Positions 7,825 to 17,920 of a DNA stretch of 64,000 nucleotides are shown piece after piece. Both the position numbers and the translations under genes were made by a program. The DNA lies in assembly GCF_020164435.1 (NCBI RefSeq), contig NZ_JAIUDQ010000001.1, forward strand, positions 248,001-312,000, read 5' to 3'. This stretch comes from Phyllobacterium lublinensis. Lineage in GTDB: Bacteria > Pseudomonadota > Alphaproteobacteria > Rhizobiales > Rhizobiaceae. Below the pieces are notes generated by a model. It was not told the DNA's origin. It searched no databases and saw only the letters and a list, made by a program, of their open reading frames with translations. How positions within the stretch are numbered: position 1 is the first letter of the stretch; each line of letters begins with the position of its first letter.

Positions 7825-8952
7825 TCAGCGCTTGTCCGGACTGGAAAGGTCTCCCAGCAGGCGCTCCATCTCGTCTTCGATGCTGTCGGCCTTTTTTGGC
7901 TTTTCGCCGTTGCCGGGTGCAATATGGAGTTCGCCCTCGGAAGTGCTGTCGAAGGCATCCTCGAAATCCATGTCGCCCAACGAGACTTCCGGCTCCACCG
8001 GCTCCGGAGGTCCTAGAATATCAAGCGCTGGTTCCTTTGTTGCCGTCGCCGTTTCCTTTGCTGCCGGCGATCCTTCGTTGCGGACCGCAAAGGGAAAGGC
8101 TGCAGCCGTTGTCGTCCGGGCTTCCACTGGCGCCTCGCGGTCCAGAGCAGGCATGTAGACAGGTGGTTCGCTCCGCCGCGGGGTGCCGAACGAAGGTGAG
8201 GCCGTTCGCTGCCATCCATTTGCGGTGTCCTGGGCTGCGGCAGTTGCCGCGACGGCGGCGACCACCGGTGCTGCTGCGGCTGGCGAGGCGACGGGCGCCG
8301 AGGCGGCGGGAGCCGCAGCCGCTGCTGCTTGCGCCCCGGTTTCCGGTATCGGTGCTGGCGCGGGCGGCTGGGCGTGTTTTGGAGGCTCGGCGAGGCGCAG
8401 ATCCCTTGGCGGTGAAACCGGGTGCGGCTGTGCCGAGCGGAGCGGAATTTGTGGCGCCTGAGATTGAGCGGCGGGCGCCGGCCGCGGTGCCGGAGCCTGG
8501 GCGGGCGGCGTTGGTCGCGGCGCAGCGGCCGGTGCTGCCCGCTCCGCTGCAGCTGGCGCTGCTGGCTGCTGGACGCGTGGCACTTCCGGGGCGCCATTGG
8601 TGTGCTTTGGTTCATGCTCGGCCGCGGCCGGTTCGACCCGCGGATGCTGTTTGGCGAATTGGCGAATATTCTGCTCGATCACCACGTCGCTCGGGCCGCC
8701 GATAAGGATGAGATGCTCGACGTCGTCGCGACGGACGAGCACAAGCCGGCGCCGGCTATCAACCGCTGCCGCGTCGGTGACCGACAGCCGTACCTGCCGG
8801 TTGCGGCCGCCGGCAACGAAAGTTCCGCCTGTCACCCGTCGCAGGACAGCGAATACGACCAAGAGGAGCGCAATCACCAGAAGGAACAGCAGGATAAACC
8901 CCACGATGGGGGCAGCGGTGTCGCCAACAAGTGTGGCCAGCCAAGCGTTCAT
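7825..8952 (-). CDS. FliO/MopB-like membrane protein with long Pro/Ala-rich tail
   Basis: The 375-residue protein has one membrane helix near the N-terminus (about residues 13-35). A compact 60-residue domain follows, with RLSVTDAAAVDSRRRLVLVRRD and HLILIGGPSDVVIEQ in the FliO pattern (key parts: RRLVLVRRD, LIGG). Then come about 200 residues rich in Pro and Ala and an acidic end. FliO helps assemble the flagellar export gate. Rhizobial genomes also carry FliO-like proteins away from flagellar operons, as here, so a flagellar role is not certain. The start at 8952 has GGAGAG upstream. Confidence 0.68.
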   Translation of the reverse strand: MNAWLATLVGDTAAPIVGFILLFLLVIALLLVVFAVLRRVTGGTFVAGGRNRQVRLSVTDAAAVDSRRRLVLVRRDDVEHLILIGGPSDVVIEQNIRQFAKQHPRVEPAAAEHEPKHTNGAPEVPRVQQPAAPAAAERAAPAAAPRPTPPAQAPAPRPAPAAQSQAPQIPLRSAQPHPVSPPRDLRLAEPPKHAQPPAPAPIPETGAQAAAAAAPAASAPVASPAAAAPVVAAVAATAAAQDTANGWQRTASPSFGTPRRSEPPVYMPALDREAPVEARTTTAAAFPFAVRNEGSPAAKETATATKEPALDILGPPEPVEPEVSLGDMDFEDAFDSTSEGELHIAPGNGEKPKKADSIEDEMERLLGDLSSPDKR

Positions 8953-9515
8953 GAAGAACTCTCCTTTGGGAACCAAGCCCGAAACTTGTTACCCGACACG
9001 GGCTTCGGAGCATTACTTTGTGTGACACGAGGGCCAAGGCCCATTGATCTGGTCGAAATGGTATGAGGCTTTTCGTTTGGATACAAGGAGCAAAGACGAT
9101 GGAAATGTGGTTCATTTTCAAGTCTTTGCGACACAGTAGCCGAACGAAAAGACCATATCCTGCGGACGCCGAAACGGCTGCAAGCTGCAATGTCGAGCTG
9201 CTCGGCCGGGAGAACGCCCCGACCATCTCAGCTCTCCTCGCATCTTTTTGCCGTTTCGAGCGCCATTGTCGACCGTATCAATGGGTCTTGGCCCTGATGC
9301 TTGCGAATGTAAGCCGCAACCCTGATGGCGGAATGGCCACTGATCAGATGCGGCAACGTCCGAAACGGGCAATTGTCGAACGGAATGGTGGAATACCCGG
9401 CGCCAGACAAAGGATGGGGTTTATACGGCCGCAAAGATATGATCCAAACGATTCGGTAAAAGTCTGCACATGCTCGATGCGTGGCGATGATGAAGAAAAA
9501 AGGGGTTTGAGACGC
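8953..9515. other. Divergent control region between the FliO-like gene and cckA
   Basis: These 563 bases separate two genes facing away from each other. The cckA frame stays open upstream to 9063, but the predicted residues look non-coding (many Arg, Ser, Cys and His, no hydrophobic pattern). I take the region as promoters and 5' leader and found no certain CtrA or sigma-70 site. Confidence 0.45.
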
Positions 9516-12113
9516 ATGTCTCAAGATACGAATAGCGATCTTTATCCGGAACCGATCATCGCCAACACGAAATCGAACAGGGCCGGTCTACGGCTGGTCA
9601 TTCTCGGTGTGTTGCTGGTCGGCGTTTCGATCCTCTATTTCATCTATCGTGACCAGCTCGGGCAGCAATTCCTCCTCGGACTTCTCGGCACGCTCGCCAT
9701 GACGGGCGTGTTCTACCTGTTCGGGTCGGCTATCAATGTCATCCAGTTTACCCCGCGCGGAACCAGCGACGAGCTCACGCGCGCCTTTGTCGATACCTTG
9801 CCCGAAGGTACGGTCGTGGCGGATCAGAAGGGCCGGATCGTCTATGCGAACAGGGCCTATGCCGAGCTGACCGGCGTAACCAATTCCAACGATGTGCGGG
9901 CGATCGAACATATTCTGTCCGGTGAAGCGGCCGCATCCGACCCGATCTATCGTCTCGCCAATGCGGTGCGCGACGGGGTTTCAGGCCAGGAGGAGTTGCG
10001 TCTGTCTCGGCCACTCGATCCGTCTCGCGAACCCGTCCCCACGTGGTACCGGGTGAAAGCGCGGCCGGTCGCAGGCATCCCCGATCAGACCGCGCCGGTC
10101 TACGCCTGGCAGATCGCCGATATTTCCGCCGAGCGCGCCGAACAGGAGCGTTATTTCCAGGATATTCAGGAGGCCATTGACCATCTCGATCATGCCCCGG
10201 CCGGCTTTTTCTCAGCCGATCCCGACGGCCGCATCATCTATATCAATGCGACCCTCGCCGAATGGCTAGGCGTTGACCTGACGCGGTTCACGCCGGGATC
10301 GATGATGGTTCGCGATATCGTGGCCGGCAATGGCATGGCCTTGATCAATGCCGTCAAGACCGAGCCCGGTACCAGCCGCAACACGGTCATCGACCTTGAT
10401 CTTGCCAAGGCCAACGGCCAGAGCCTTGCTGTGCGCTTCTATCACCGGGTGCAAGCGCAACGGGATGGCAGGCGTGGGCCAACGCGCACCATTGTGCTCA
10501 ACCGCGCCGAGGGCGAGGACACCTCCGCGGCGCTGCGTGCAGCGGAGGTGCGGTTCACGCGCTTCTTCAACTCGGCATCGATGGCGATTGCCGCCGTCGA
10601 TGCGACCGGCAAGATCCTGCGCACCAATGCGCGATTCCTCGGCCTGTTCTCGCCGGTGGTCGACCGCGACGACATCGACCGGCGCATCCCGCTGGAAACG
10701 GTTGTGCACGAGCGCGATCGCGAGGCGTTCGACCGTGCGCTTGCGGCGGCCTTTGCCGGCCAGGCGGAGATTTCGCCCGTCGACACGGTGATCCCTGGCA
10801 ACGAGGAACGGCACCTGCGCTTCTACATAAGTCCGGTCTTCGATGCCGGTTCGGAAGATGGCGCAGAAGAGGCAGCCATCGTGTCCGTGGTCGAGACCAC
10901 GGAACAGAAGGCGCTGGAAGCCACCATGGCGCAAAGCCAGAAGATGCAGGCCGTCGGACAGCTCGCCGGCGGCATCGCCCATGACTTCAACAACGTGCTT
11001 ACGGCGATCATCATGTCGTCCGACCTGCTGTTGACCAATCATCGCGCATCGGACCCATCCTTCGCCGACATCATGAACATCAAGCAGAATGCCAACCGCG
11101 CCGCTTCGCTTGTGCGCCAGCTCCTGGCATTCTCACGCCGTCAGACCTTGCGGCCTGAAATCCTCAATCTGACCGACGTGATTGCCGACGTGCGCATGCT
11201 GTTGACGCGACTCGCCGGCACCCAGGTCAATCTCAAGATCGAGCATGGCCGTGATCTGTGGCCCGTACGCGCCGATCTCGGTCAATTCGAACAGGTCGTG
11301 GTCAACCTCACGGTCAATGCCCGTGACGCGATGCCCGAAGGCGGAGACCTCATCATCCGCACTCGCAACATGAACGCCGATGAGAGCGCCGAACTCAATT
11401 ACCGGGATCTGGTGCCAGGCGACTATGTGTTGGTGGAAGTAGCCGACACGGGCACCGGCATGACGCCGGAGGTGATCGAGAAGATCTTCGAGCCATTCTT
11501 CACGACCAAGGAAGTGGGAAAGGGCACGGGTCTCGGCCTGTCAATGGTTTATGGTATCATCAAGCAGACCGGCGGTTCGATCCATGCCGAGTCGGAGCTT
11601 GGAAAAGGCACGACATTCCGCATTTTCCTGCCGCGTTTCGTGGAGGAAAAGCAGGCTCAGGTCCTTAGCCCCGATGGCGAAGCCGTCGTGGCCGAAACGC
11701 CGAAGAAGGAGAAGAAGACGGAAAAGGCCACCGATCTCTCCGGTTCTGCAACCGTCCTCCTGGTCGAGGATGAGGACGCCGTCCGCATGGGCGGGCTGCG
11801 CGCGCTGCAGTCACGCGGCTATACCGTCCACGAAGCATCAAGCGGCGTCGAGGCCCTGGAGATCATGAAGGAACTGGACGGCAAGGTTGACATCATCGTC
11901 TCCGATGTCGTCATGCCCGAAATGGATGGTCCGACACTCCTGCGCGAACTCCGCAAGGAATACGGAGATATCAAGTTCATCTTTGTGTCCGGCTATGCGG
12001 AGGATGCCTTTGCCAGAAACCTGCCGGAAGATGCCAAGTTTGGCTTCCTGCCAAAGCCATTCTCGTTGAAGCAGCTGGCAACTGCGGTCAAGGAAATGCT
12101 GGAGAGCGAGTAG
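9516..12113 (+). CDS. cckA: Cell-cycle hybrid histidine kinase CckA
   Basis: CckA feeds phosphate through ChpT to CtrA and CpdR and so controls the alphaproteobacterial cell cycle. From ATG 9516 the protein has 865 residues. Two membrane helices (about 24-44 and 50-72) are followed by PAS-type sensory domains (about 85-190, 225-330 and 345-460). Then come a HisKA domain with His489 in [14 protein letters not shown], an HATPase domain ([19 protein letters not shown]) and a receiver domain with the phospho-acceptor Asp797 in [11 protein letters not shown]. The order and length fit rhizobial CckA. The frame is open 151 codons further upstream, but I reject that extension. Confidence 0.94.
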   Translation: MSQDTNSDLYPEPIIANTKSNRAGLRLVILGVLLVGVSILYFIYRDQLGQQFLLGLLGTLAMTGVFYLFGSAINVIQFTPRGTSDELTRAFVDTLPEGTVVADQKGRIVYANRAYAELTGVTNSNDVRAIEHILSGEAAASDPIYRLANAVRDGVSGQEELRLSRPLDPSREPVPTWYRVKARPVAGIPDQTAPVYAWQIADISAERAEQERYFQDIQEAIDHLDHAPAGFFSADPDGRIIYINATLAEWLGVDLTRFTPGSMMVRDIVAGNGMALINAVKTEPGTSRNTVIDLDLAKANGQSLAVRFYHRVQAQRDGRRGPTRTIVLNRAEGEDTSAALRAAEVRFTRFFNSASMAIAAVDATGKILRTNARFLGLFSPVVDRDDIDRRIPLETVVHERDREAFDRALAAAFAGQAEISPVDTVIPGNEERHLRFYISPVFDAGSEDGAEEAAIVSVVETTEQKALEATMAQSQKMQAVGQLAGGIAHDFNNVLTAIIMSSDLLLTNHRASDPSFADIMNIKQNANRAASLVRQLLAFSRRQTLRPEILNLTDVIADVRMLLTRLAGTQVNLKIEHGRDLWPVRADLGQFEQVVVNLTVNARDAMPEGGDLIIRTRNMNADESAELNYRDLVPGDYVLVEVADTGTGMTPEVIEKIFEPFFTTKEVGKGTGLGLSMVYGIIKQTGGSIHAESELGKGTTFRIFLPRFVEEKQAQVLSPDGEAVVAETPKKEKKTEKATDLSGSATVLLVEDEDAVRMGGLRALQSRGYTVHEASSGVEALEIMKELDGKVDIIVSDVVMPEMDGPTLLRELRKEYGDIKFIFVSGYAEDAFARNLPEDAKFGFLPKPFSLKQLATAVKEMLESE

Positions 12114-12143
12114 CTCGGGCTGAATTTGCTGGCTTTCGCTGAA

Positions 12144-12175
12144 GTGCGTGGTTCGACAAGCTCACCATGAGGGAT
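12144..12175 (+). repeat. Dispersed repeat, short form, copy 1
   Basis: It contains the core TTCGACAAGCTCACCATGAG preceded by GTGCGTGG. The copy at 12290 faces it in inverted orientation. Confidence 0.8.
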
Positions 12176-12289
12176 GTGGCGTGGTTGTCGGGGCCAGTTC
12201 GGCAGCACTCCTGCATTGCAGGGTCCAGACGGGCGGCCCCGCGCCGCTGCCCTTCGCAACGCGTCCGGTCATCGGTGCAGCCCACCATA

Positions 12290-12323
12290 TCCCTCATGGT
12301 GAGCTTGTCGACCCATGCACAGC
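12290..12323 (-). repeat. Dispersed repeat, short form, copy 2
   Basis: This is the inverted partner of the copy at 12144. It reads CCCTCATGGTGAGCTTGTCG and then a slightly changed end (ACCCATGCACAGC). The two arms could fold into one large hairpin with about 114 bases between them. Confidence 0.8.
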
Positions 12324-12411
12324 GCTACGGCCAGTCCAGTGAATTCCTCGTCCGCACCCTAGCGTGAACAGGCGAGGAATACCGGAAAGCAATGGCCATG
12401 TACCGCAGTGC

Positions 12412-13380
<969 letters not shown>

Positions 13381-13522
13381 GAATATTCTCCCAATGCTGG
13401 ATTGCGTCGTGAGCCGATCTTATGGGCCCCATCTGAAAATTCATAGTCGAAGCCATCCGCAAACCGTCGACCTGTTAGAAAAATCTACTAACGTCTCCGA
13501 ATGGATAGTATGGAAATCTAAG

Positions 13523-14140
13523 TTAGCTGCGCCCTGCAATCGCCAGTGCGGCGCCGGCCATGAAGGCGGCCGCCGTCCGGTTGAGCCGTTTCAAAGCCCG
13601 CGGCGAGGCGAGAAGTCCGCGCGCCTTTGCTGCCAATGCCAGGTAGGGCACCAGCACGATCAGCAATACCAGGACGGTGAGTGTGGCCAGGATCGAATAG
13701 TCGGCAAGCGTGATCGTATGAAGGTCAACCAGCGTTGGCGTCAATGCAATGTAGAAGAGCATTGTTTTCGGATTGCCAAGCGTCACCGCGAGACCAGCGA
13801 GCACCGCCGATAATGCGCCGCCCCGGCTTTGCTTTGCTTCGATCTTTTCCGCCGAAATGCCGGACGTCCACAATCCCCACGCGAGATAGGCGAGGTAGGC
13901 GACACCTGCCCATTTGACCACCAGGAAAACCGTCCCGAAGGTCTGTGCCACCATTGCGAGGCCGAGCACCACTGCGGTCAGATAGGTAAGGTCGCCGATG
14001 ATGAGACCGATCGACATGAACAGCGAGGAGCGGAACCCCGAGCCAAGTGCCCGCGCGACAAGGGCCGTTACGCCCGGTCCCGGGATGGCGGCAGCAATGG
14101 CAAGTGCACCCGAATAGGCAACGAAACCGGCAAGTGTCAT
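13523..14140 (-). CDS. LysE/RhtB family amino-acid exporter
   Basis: The 205-residue protein consists of about six hydrophobic segments. It opens with the family pattern AAAIPGPGVTALVARALG near residues 16-35, where the PGP motif is diagnostic. LysE/RhtB proteins export amino acids such as lysine, threonine, homoserine or cysteine derivatives. The nearby cysK gene makes a cysteine-related substrate conceivable, but this is inference. It is divergent from mbfA. Confidence 0.85.
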   Translation of the reverse strand: MTLAGFVAYSGALAIAAAIPGPGVTALVARALGSGFRSSLFMSIGLIIGDLTYLTAVVLGLAMVAQTFGTVFLVVKWAGVAYLAYLAWGLWTSGISAEKIEAKQSRGGALSAVLAGLAVTLGNPKTMLFYIALTPTLVDLHTITLADYSILATLTVLVLLIVLVPYLALAAKARGLLASPRALKRLNRTAAAFMAGAALAIAGRS

Positions 14141-14257
14141 GACGAAACTCGAATTAATGGAGGGTAAGCGGAGGCGGACGATACTCCTGTGCGCGATTTC
14201 TGTCCATGGGACAAAACTCGGGCGACCGGTCTTGAATGCAGTGTTCAGGCGATATAG

Positions 14258-14274
14258 TTTAGAACTATTCTAAA
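14258..14274. promoter_or_regulatory. Irr-type iron control element (ICE) before mbfA
   Basis: TTTAGAA-CTA-TTCTAAA is a perfect 7-3-7 palindrome that matches the ICE motif bound by the iron regulator Irr in rhizobia. It ends 14 bases before the mbfA ATG, a position suited to blocking transcription. Irr is known to repress iron-export and storage genes in low iron. Confidence 0.8.
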
Positions 14275-14288
14275 TCTTGGGTGATATC

Positions 14289-15272
14289 ATGTTCAGCCGC
14301 TTCTTCGGTCACCGCCACTACGACCTTGCGTCCCTCTCCGAACAGCAAATCCTCGCGCTCGCCATTTCGTCGGAGGAGGACGACGCGCGGATCTATCTCG
14401 CCTATGCGGACGGGTTGCGCGAGGATTTCCCACAAAGCGCCAGGGTATTCGAAGACATGGCAGAGGAGGAGAACAGTCACCGCCAGACGTTGATCGACCT
14501 CCACCAGGCGCGTTTCGGCAGCCAGATCCCGCTGATCCGCAGGGAACATGTGCGCGGCTATCTCGAACGCAAGCCCGATTGGCTGGTTCGACCCCTCGGT
14601 ATCGGCAAGGTGCGCGAAATGGCAGAGAAGATGGAGGACGAGGCCTACCGTTTCTATTCGGAAGCGGTGAAACTCGTGAGCGATGCTTCAACGCGCAAGC
14701 TGCTCGGCGACCTTGCCATTGCCGAGAAGGCACACGAATCGCTCGCGCATCGGCTCGGTGTGAAGCATACACCGGACAATGTGCAGGAGGCCGAGAAGCA
14801 GACCGAACGCCGGCAGTTCATCCTGACTTATGTCCAGCCCGGACTTGCCGGGTTGATGGATGGTTCAGTCTCGACTCTTGCGCCAATATTCGCTGCTGCC
14901 TTCGCCACGCAGGATACGTGGCAGACATTCCTGGTGGGCCTCTCCGCCTCCCTCGGGGCAGGCATATCCATGGGCTTCACGGAAGCAGCCCATGATGACG
15001 GCAAATTGTCAGGCCGTGGTTCACCGCTCAAACGGGGTCTTGCCAACGGCCTGATGACAGCCATCGGCGGCCTCGGACATGCGCTTCCTTACCTCATACC
15101 CGACTTCTGGACGGCAACCACAATTGCCGCACTTGTTGTCTTCGTCGAGTTGTGGGCCATCGCCTACATCCAGCACCGCTACATGGAGACGCCGTTCTTC
15201 CGGGCGGCGATCCAGGTCGTGCTCGGCGGCAGCCTGGTGCTGGCGACCGGCATTCTGATCGGGAATGCCTGA
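14289..15272 (+). CDS. mbfA: Membrane-bound ferritin MbfA (Er-VIT1 iron exporter)
   Basis: The protein fuses an N-terminal ferritin-like rubrerythrin domain (about residues 15-160, with Glu-rich helices and EEENSH/EKAHES ligand motifs) to a C-terminal VIT1-type membrane domain (about 175-327, about five membrane segments beginning at GLAGLMDGSVSTLAP). MbfA of Agrobacterium and Bradyrhizobium exports iron and protects against iron and peroxide stress under Irr control. ATG 14289 gives 327 residues; the in-frame TTG at 14277 would run into the ICE region. It stands alone and is divergent from the LysE exporter. Confidence 0.9.
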   Translation: MFSRFFGHRHYDLASLSEQQILALAISSEEDDARIYLAYADGLREDFPQSARVFEDMAEEENSHRQTLIDLHQARFGSQIPLIRREHVRGYLERKPDWLVRPLGIGKVREMAEKMEDEAYRFYSEAVKLVSDASTRKLLGDLAIAEKAHESLAHRLGVKHTPDNVQEAEKQTERRQFILTYVQPGLAGLMDGSVSTLAPIFAAAFATQDTWQTFLVGLSASLGAGISMGFTEAAHDDGKLSGRGSPLKRGLANGLMTAIGGLGHALPYLIPDFWTATTIAALVVFVELWAIAYIQHRYMETPFFRAAIQVVLGGSLVLATGILIGNA

Positions 15273-15510
15273 GGAAAATTTCATGGCAGCGCATCGTCAA
15301 TACAATCCGTTTGAAGCCCGCTAAAGCCTTGCCTGTCACTGCCATTTTCGTGGTGAAAAACCCTTCCTGCCCAACTGGTTAAAGCTAATTTTTCATGAAT
15401 TCATCTGATTTTAACCAACGGCGTTCAGGAGGTGTTCATCTTTATGAGTTAAATTTTAGCTAATTAATAGCTATCGGCTCGCCCGGTAAGCCAGAACTAC
15501 GAGACCCGAA

Positions 15511-15660
15511 ATGATGAACATGATGATCCAGCTGCGCGATACGCTCCGCATTGTCCGTGAATTCGTTGTACCGAGCTACCGGCCAGAACGCCATTATATG
15601 CGTGGTCCCGGTCCGGCCTGTGCCCAGCGCAATCACGGCCATGGCGTTCAGGCATCATGA
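15511..15660 (+). CDS. Possible 49-residue protein
   Basis: An ATG-started frame codes for a basic peptide containing MIQLRDTLRIVREFVVPSYR and RHYMRGPGPAC. About two thirds of the third positions are G or C, which suggests coding. No clear ribosome site is seen. The end overlaps the last codons of the opposite ABM gene by 13 bases. I recognise no family. It could be chance. Confidence 0.35.
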   Translation: MMNMMIQLRDTLRIVREFVVPSYRPERHYMRGPGPACAQRNHGHGVQAS

Positions 15661-15995
15661 AAGGCCTGCGCATCAAGCGGAGCCTGATCACGGGCGCGCA
15701 ACCCATAGTCACGCACAACGGACGCAATCCTCAACCGGTAATCGGCAAAGATCCCGGCTCGGCCGTCGCGTTGGGCCATGCGATGTTCCTCGGTCTGGCG
15801 CCAAGCCGCCACTGACGCTTCGTCGCGCCAGAACGACAGGGACAAATAGCGGTTCTCGTTGGCAAGGCTGCGGAACCGTTCCACCGAAATAAAGCCATCC
15901 ATTGTCTCAAGCAGTGGCCGCAGGTCCGCTGCCCTGTCAAAATAGTCCTTGCTGCGTCCCTCGGCAGGCTCCACCTCAAAGATCACTGCAATCAT
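15648..15995 (-). CDS. Antibiotic biosynthesis monooxygenase (ABM) domain protein
   Basis: The 115-residue protein has the ABM ferredoxin-like fold pattern: an initial MIAVIFEVEPAEG strand, the middle MDGFISVERFRS and SLSFWRDEASVAAWR, and the HR(M)AQ segment. ABM proteins are cofactor-free monooxygenases or heme-degrading or signalling relatives; this member's substrate is unknown. Its ATG overlaps the last bases of the NIPSNAP gene (15992-15995), so the two are coupled. Both small dimeric alpha/beta-barrel proteins are probably controlled by the divergent ArsR-type gene. Confidence 0.83.
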   Translation of the reverse strand: MIAVIFEVEPAEGRSKDYFDRAADLRPLLETMDGFISVERFRSLANENRYLSLSFWRDEASVAAWRQTEEHRMAQRDGRAGIFADYRLRIASVVRDYGLRARDQAPLDAQAFHDA

Positions 15996-16321
15996 CGTAT
16001 CAATCCTCCGTTCTTGCCCGTCACAAGGTGCAGGAAGGTGCGGTCCTCGCGGCGGATGAACCGTTTCTCCCTGGCAAATTCATAATTGGCCCTGCCCACG
16101 GGGTCAGCTTTCAGCCGGGCGCGGTAGGCTTCATAGGCGGCCAAGCTCTCGATGTTATAGGCCGCATAGGCCAGTGTCGCCGAACCTTCATGCGGTGCAT
16201 AGTAACCAATCAGATCAGCACCGCAGCGCGGGATAGCCTCGTTCCAGTTGCGGGCATACTCCTCGAATGCCTCCTTCTGGTAGGGATCGATGTCGTACTG
16301 GATGAAGCACGTAATGGTCAT
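15992..16321 (-). CDS. NIPSNAP family protein
   Basis: The 109-residue protein begins MTITCFIQYDIDPYQKEAFE and has the WNEAIPRCGADLIGYYAPHEG and AAYNIESLAAYEAYR segments (key motifs: GYYAPHEG, YEAYR) of NIPSNAP proteins, a dimeric ferredoxin-like family of unknown enzymology. ATG 16321 has AGGAG upstream. The frame stays open further upstream, but that part is antisense to the regulator gene. It is the first gene of a two-gene operon with the ABM protein. Confidence 0.82.
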   Translation of the reverse strand: MTITCFIQYDIDPYQKEAFEEYARNWNEAIPRCGADLIGYYAPHEGSATLAYAAYNIESLAAYEAYRARLKADPVGRANYEFAREKRFIRREDRTFLHLVTGKNGGLIR

Positions 16322-16453
16322 GGTGGTCACTCCTTTGCAATTCGAATGATCCCGGTATAGCCCGCAAGCGCGGCTTGATACTTCGACCAATTCCGAAGCA
16401 TTCTCCTGCGGGTTGCAGGACAATCCGGCCAGACGAAAACCACGGAATCTATC

Positions 16454-17149
16454 ATGTCGAACAATGCAAGATTTGCGGAAATAGCGGCGTTGGCCGGTGA
16501 TCCGGGCCGTGCCAGCATGCTCAACGGTCTGATGGATGGCCGTGCGCTGACAGCAACGGAACTCGCGCGGCTTGCCGGTATCACGGCACAGACGGCGAGC
16601 AGTCATCTGACGAAAATGACCGAGGCCGGACTGCTTCTCGTCGAGAAACAGGGTCGCCATCGCTACCACCGGCTTGCATCGCCGGCCGTGGCGCAGATGA
16701 TCGAAAGCATCATGCGCATCGCCGCGCCAGAAGCGGTCGTCAGACAACTCCGCACCGGTCCGCGCGACATGGCGCTGAGGGCAGGGCGCACCTGTTATGA
16801 CCACCTGGCGGGCCATCTCGGGGTATCGATCACCGATGCGCTGATCGATGCCGGTCATATTGAACTCGGCCTCGATGCCGGCGAGGTTACCGATAGCGGT
16901 CTCGCCCTGTTCGACCGCGCGGGCGTGGACATCAAGGCGGCGGCCGCCAAGCGCGGCCGCATCCTGTGCCGGCCGTGCCTCGACTGGAGCGAGCGTCGCC
17001 CCCATCTGGCGGGCGCCATAGGCGCGGCACTGTGCGCCCACTGCTTCAACCATGGCTGGATCAGACGCATCGAGGGTACGCGCGCCGTCTCCGTCACGCC
17101 AAACGGCCACAGACATCTGCGCGAGACCTTTGGCGTGCGCTATTCATAG
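16454..17149 (+). CDS. ArsR-type winged-helix transcriptional regulator
   Basis: The 231-residue protein has an N-terminal winged helix (about residues 8-85) with the recognition region LARLAGITAQTASSHLTKM and the wing VEKQGRHRYHRL, a typical ArsR/HTH_20 pattern. The remaining 140 residues hold four cysteines (TCYDH, ILCRPCLDW, ALCAHC) that might bind metal or sense redox state. It is divergent from the NIPSNAP-ABM pair with 132 bases between, so it most likely controls that pair and itself. The signal is unknown. Confidence 0.83.
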   Translation: MSNNARFAEIAALAGDPGRASMLNGLMDGRALTATELARLAGITAQTASSHLTKMTEAGLLLVEKQGRHRYHRLASPAVAQMIESIMRIAAPEAVVRQLRTGPRDMALRAGRTCYDHLAGHLGVSITDALIDAGHIELGLDAGEVTDSGLALFDRAGVDIKAAAAKRGRILCRPCLDWSERRPHLAGAIGAALCAHCFNHGWIRRIEGTRAVSVTPNGHRHLRETFGVRYS

Positions 17150-17194
17150 TGGGTCAAGAACGGCAGACGGGGCACCAATACCGTTGAAGGTGCC

Positions 17195-17248
17195 CTGTGC
17201 GTGGTTCGTAGCTCGATAGGCTCGTTATGATGAAGTTCACCATGAGGA
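17195..17248 (+). repeat. Dispersed repeat, long form, copy 3
   Basis: It has the same start (GTGCGTGGTTCG) and end (TTCACCATGAGGA) as the short form, with about 22 extra bases between them (TAGCTCGATAGGCTCG and following). Confidence 0.75.
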
Positions 17249-17300
17249 TGTCGTGAACTGCAATGAAGCGTGCCGAATCTGTCAAATGCCAACCACCCAC

Positions 17301-17335
17301 ATCCCTCATGGTGCGCTTGTCGAACCACGTACAGG
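17301..17335 (-). repeat. Dispersed repeat, short form, copy 4
   Basis: This is the inverted partner of the long form at 17195 and reads CCCTCATGGTGCGCTTGTCG then AACCACGTACAGG. Confidence 0.78.
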
Positions 17336-17510
17336 ACCAACTGATTCGTATTCCACGCGTGCGTCGTTATTTATACATGCCGGGTGAACGAATTCAGGTT
17401 ATTCGACGGGTCAGTAAATTTTGAACAAACTTGAGAAAATGAGTCAAAAGTCGAATTGAAATGATTGAAGGAACTGTGAGAATCTACCCGTCATCTTGAT
17501 TAGAAAGCAC

Positions 17511-17753
17511 ATGACGATGGCAATCGCTTTTGATACGCCTGGTTATTCGAAAAGGTTGCGTGCCGGCGGCATCGACCAGCAGCACGCAGAGGCTCACGCC
17601 GTAGCTGCGAGGGATTTCATCGTGTCCGAACTGGTTACCAAGTCCGACTTGACGGCGGCGATAACAACGCAAACGCTCGCGCTGACACTTCGCCTCGGCG
17701 TGATGATGACCGTCGGATTCGGTGCTCTGGCAACGCTCATGAAGCTGCTTTAG
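17511..17753 (+). CDS. Small helical protein with C-terminal membrane segment (DUF1640-like)
   Basis: The 80-residue protein has FDTPGYSKRLRAGGIDQQHAE (key parts: FDT, Y-KRL-AGG, QAEA-like), then AARDFIVSELVTKSDL, and a C-terminal hydrophobic helix (about residues 55-80). This is the plan of small CCDC90/DUF1640-like proteins: a coiled coil anchored in the membrane. The function is unknown. The start is ATG 17511 or 17517. A degraded paralogue lies at 37785-38032. Confidence 0.65.
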   Translation: MTMAIAFDTPGYSKRLRAGGIDQQHAEAHAVAARDFIVSELVTKSDLTAAITTQTLALTLRLGVMMTVGFGALATLMKLL

Positions 17754-17920
17754 CGCTAACTGGGTTTTGTCTGCCCGGCAACGTTGGGGGCACGTCGATG
17801 AACGTCGCTGCTGAGTTGCGTGGACATGAAAAGCGCGGCGTTGTTCTAGATTTTCCTCTCCCTTCTTTTGCCCGAATCGCTTGTATATTCCCGTCAACAT
17901 CCAACCGGGGACCTGATTCC

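Larger units (their letters stand above)
12114..12411. other. Gap between convergent cckA and cysK holding a facing repeat pair
   Basis: I see no gene. The stretch is almost entirely bracketed by two inverted copies of the dispersed repeat (12144-12175 and 12290-12323). Confidence 0.55.
17150..17510. other. Gap with a mixed long/short repeat pair
   Basis: I see no gene. The first half is bracketed by a long-form (17195) and a short-form (17301) copy of the dispersed repeat facing each other. The second half is AT-rich and probably contains the promoter of the 80-residue protein gene. Confidence 0.5.

Noticed and set aside
9063..9515. N-terminal extension of CckA by 151 codons
   Set aside because: The frame is open but the residues look non-coding, and the CckA family begins close to the membrane helices, as from ATG 9516.
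15283..15324. 13-codon frame after mbfA
   Set aside because: Too short to support; the AGGA before it may be chance.
16322..17116. Upstream extension of the NIPSNAP gene
   Set aside because: It runs antisense through the ArsR-type gene; the NIPSNAP family starts at MTITCF, where AGGAG is present.
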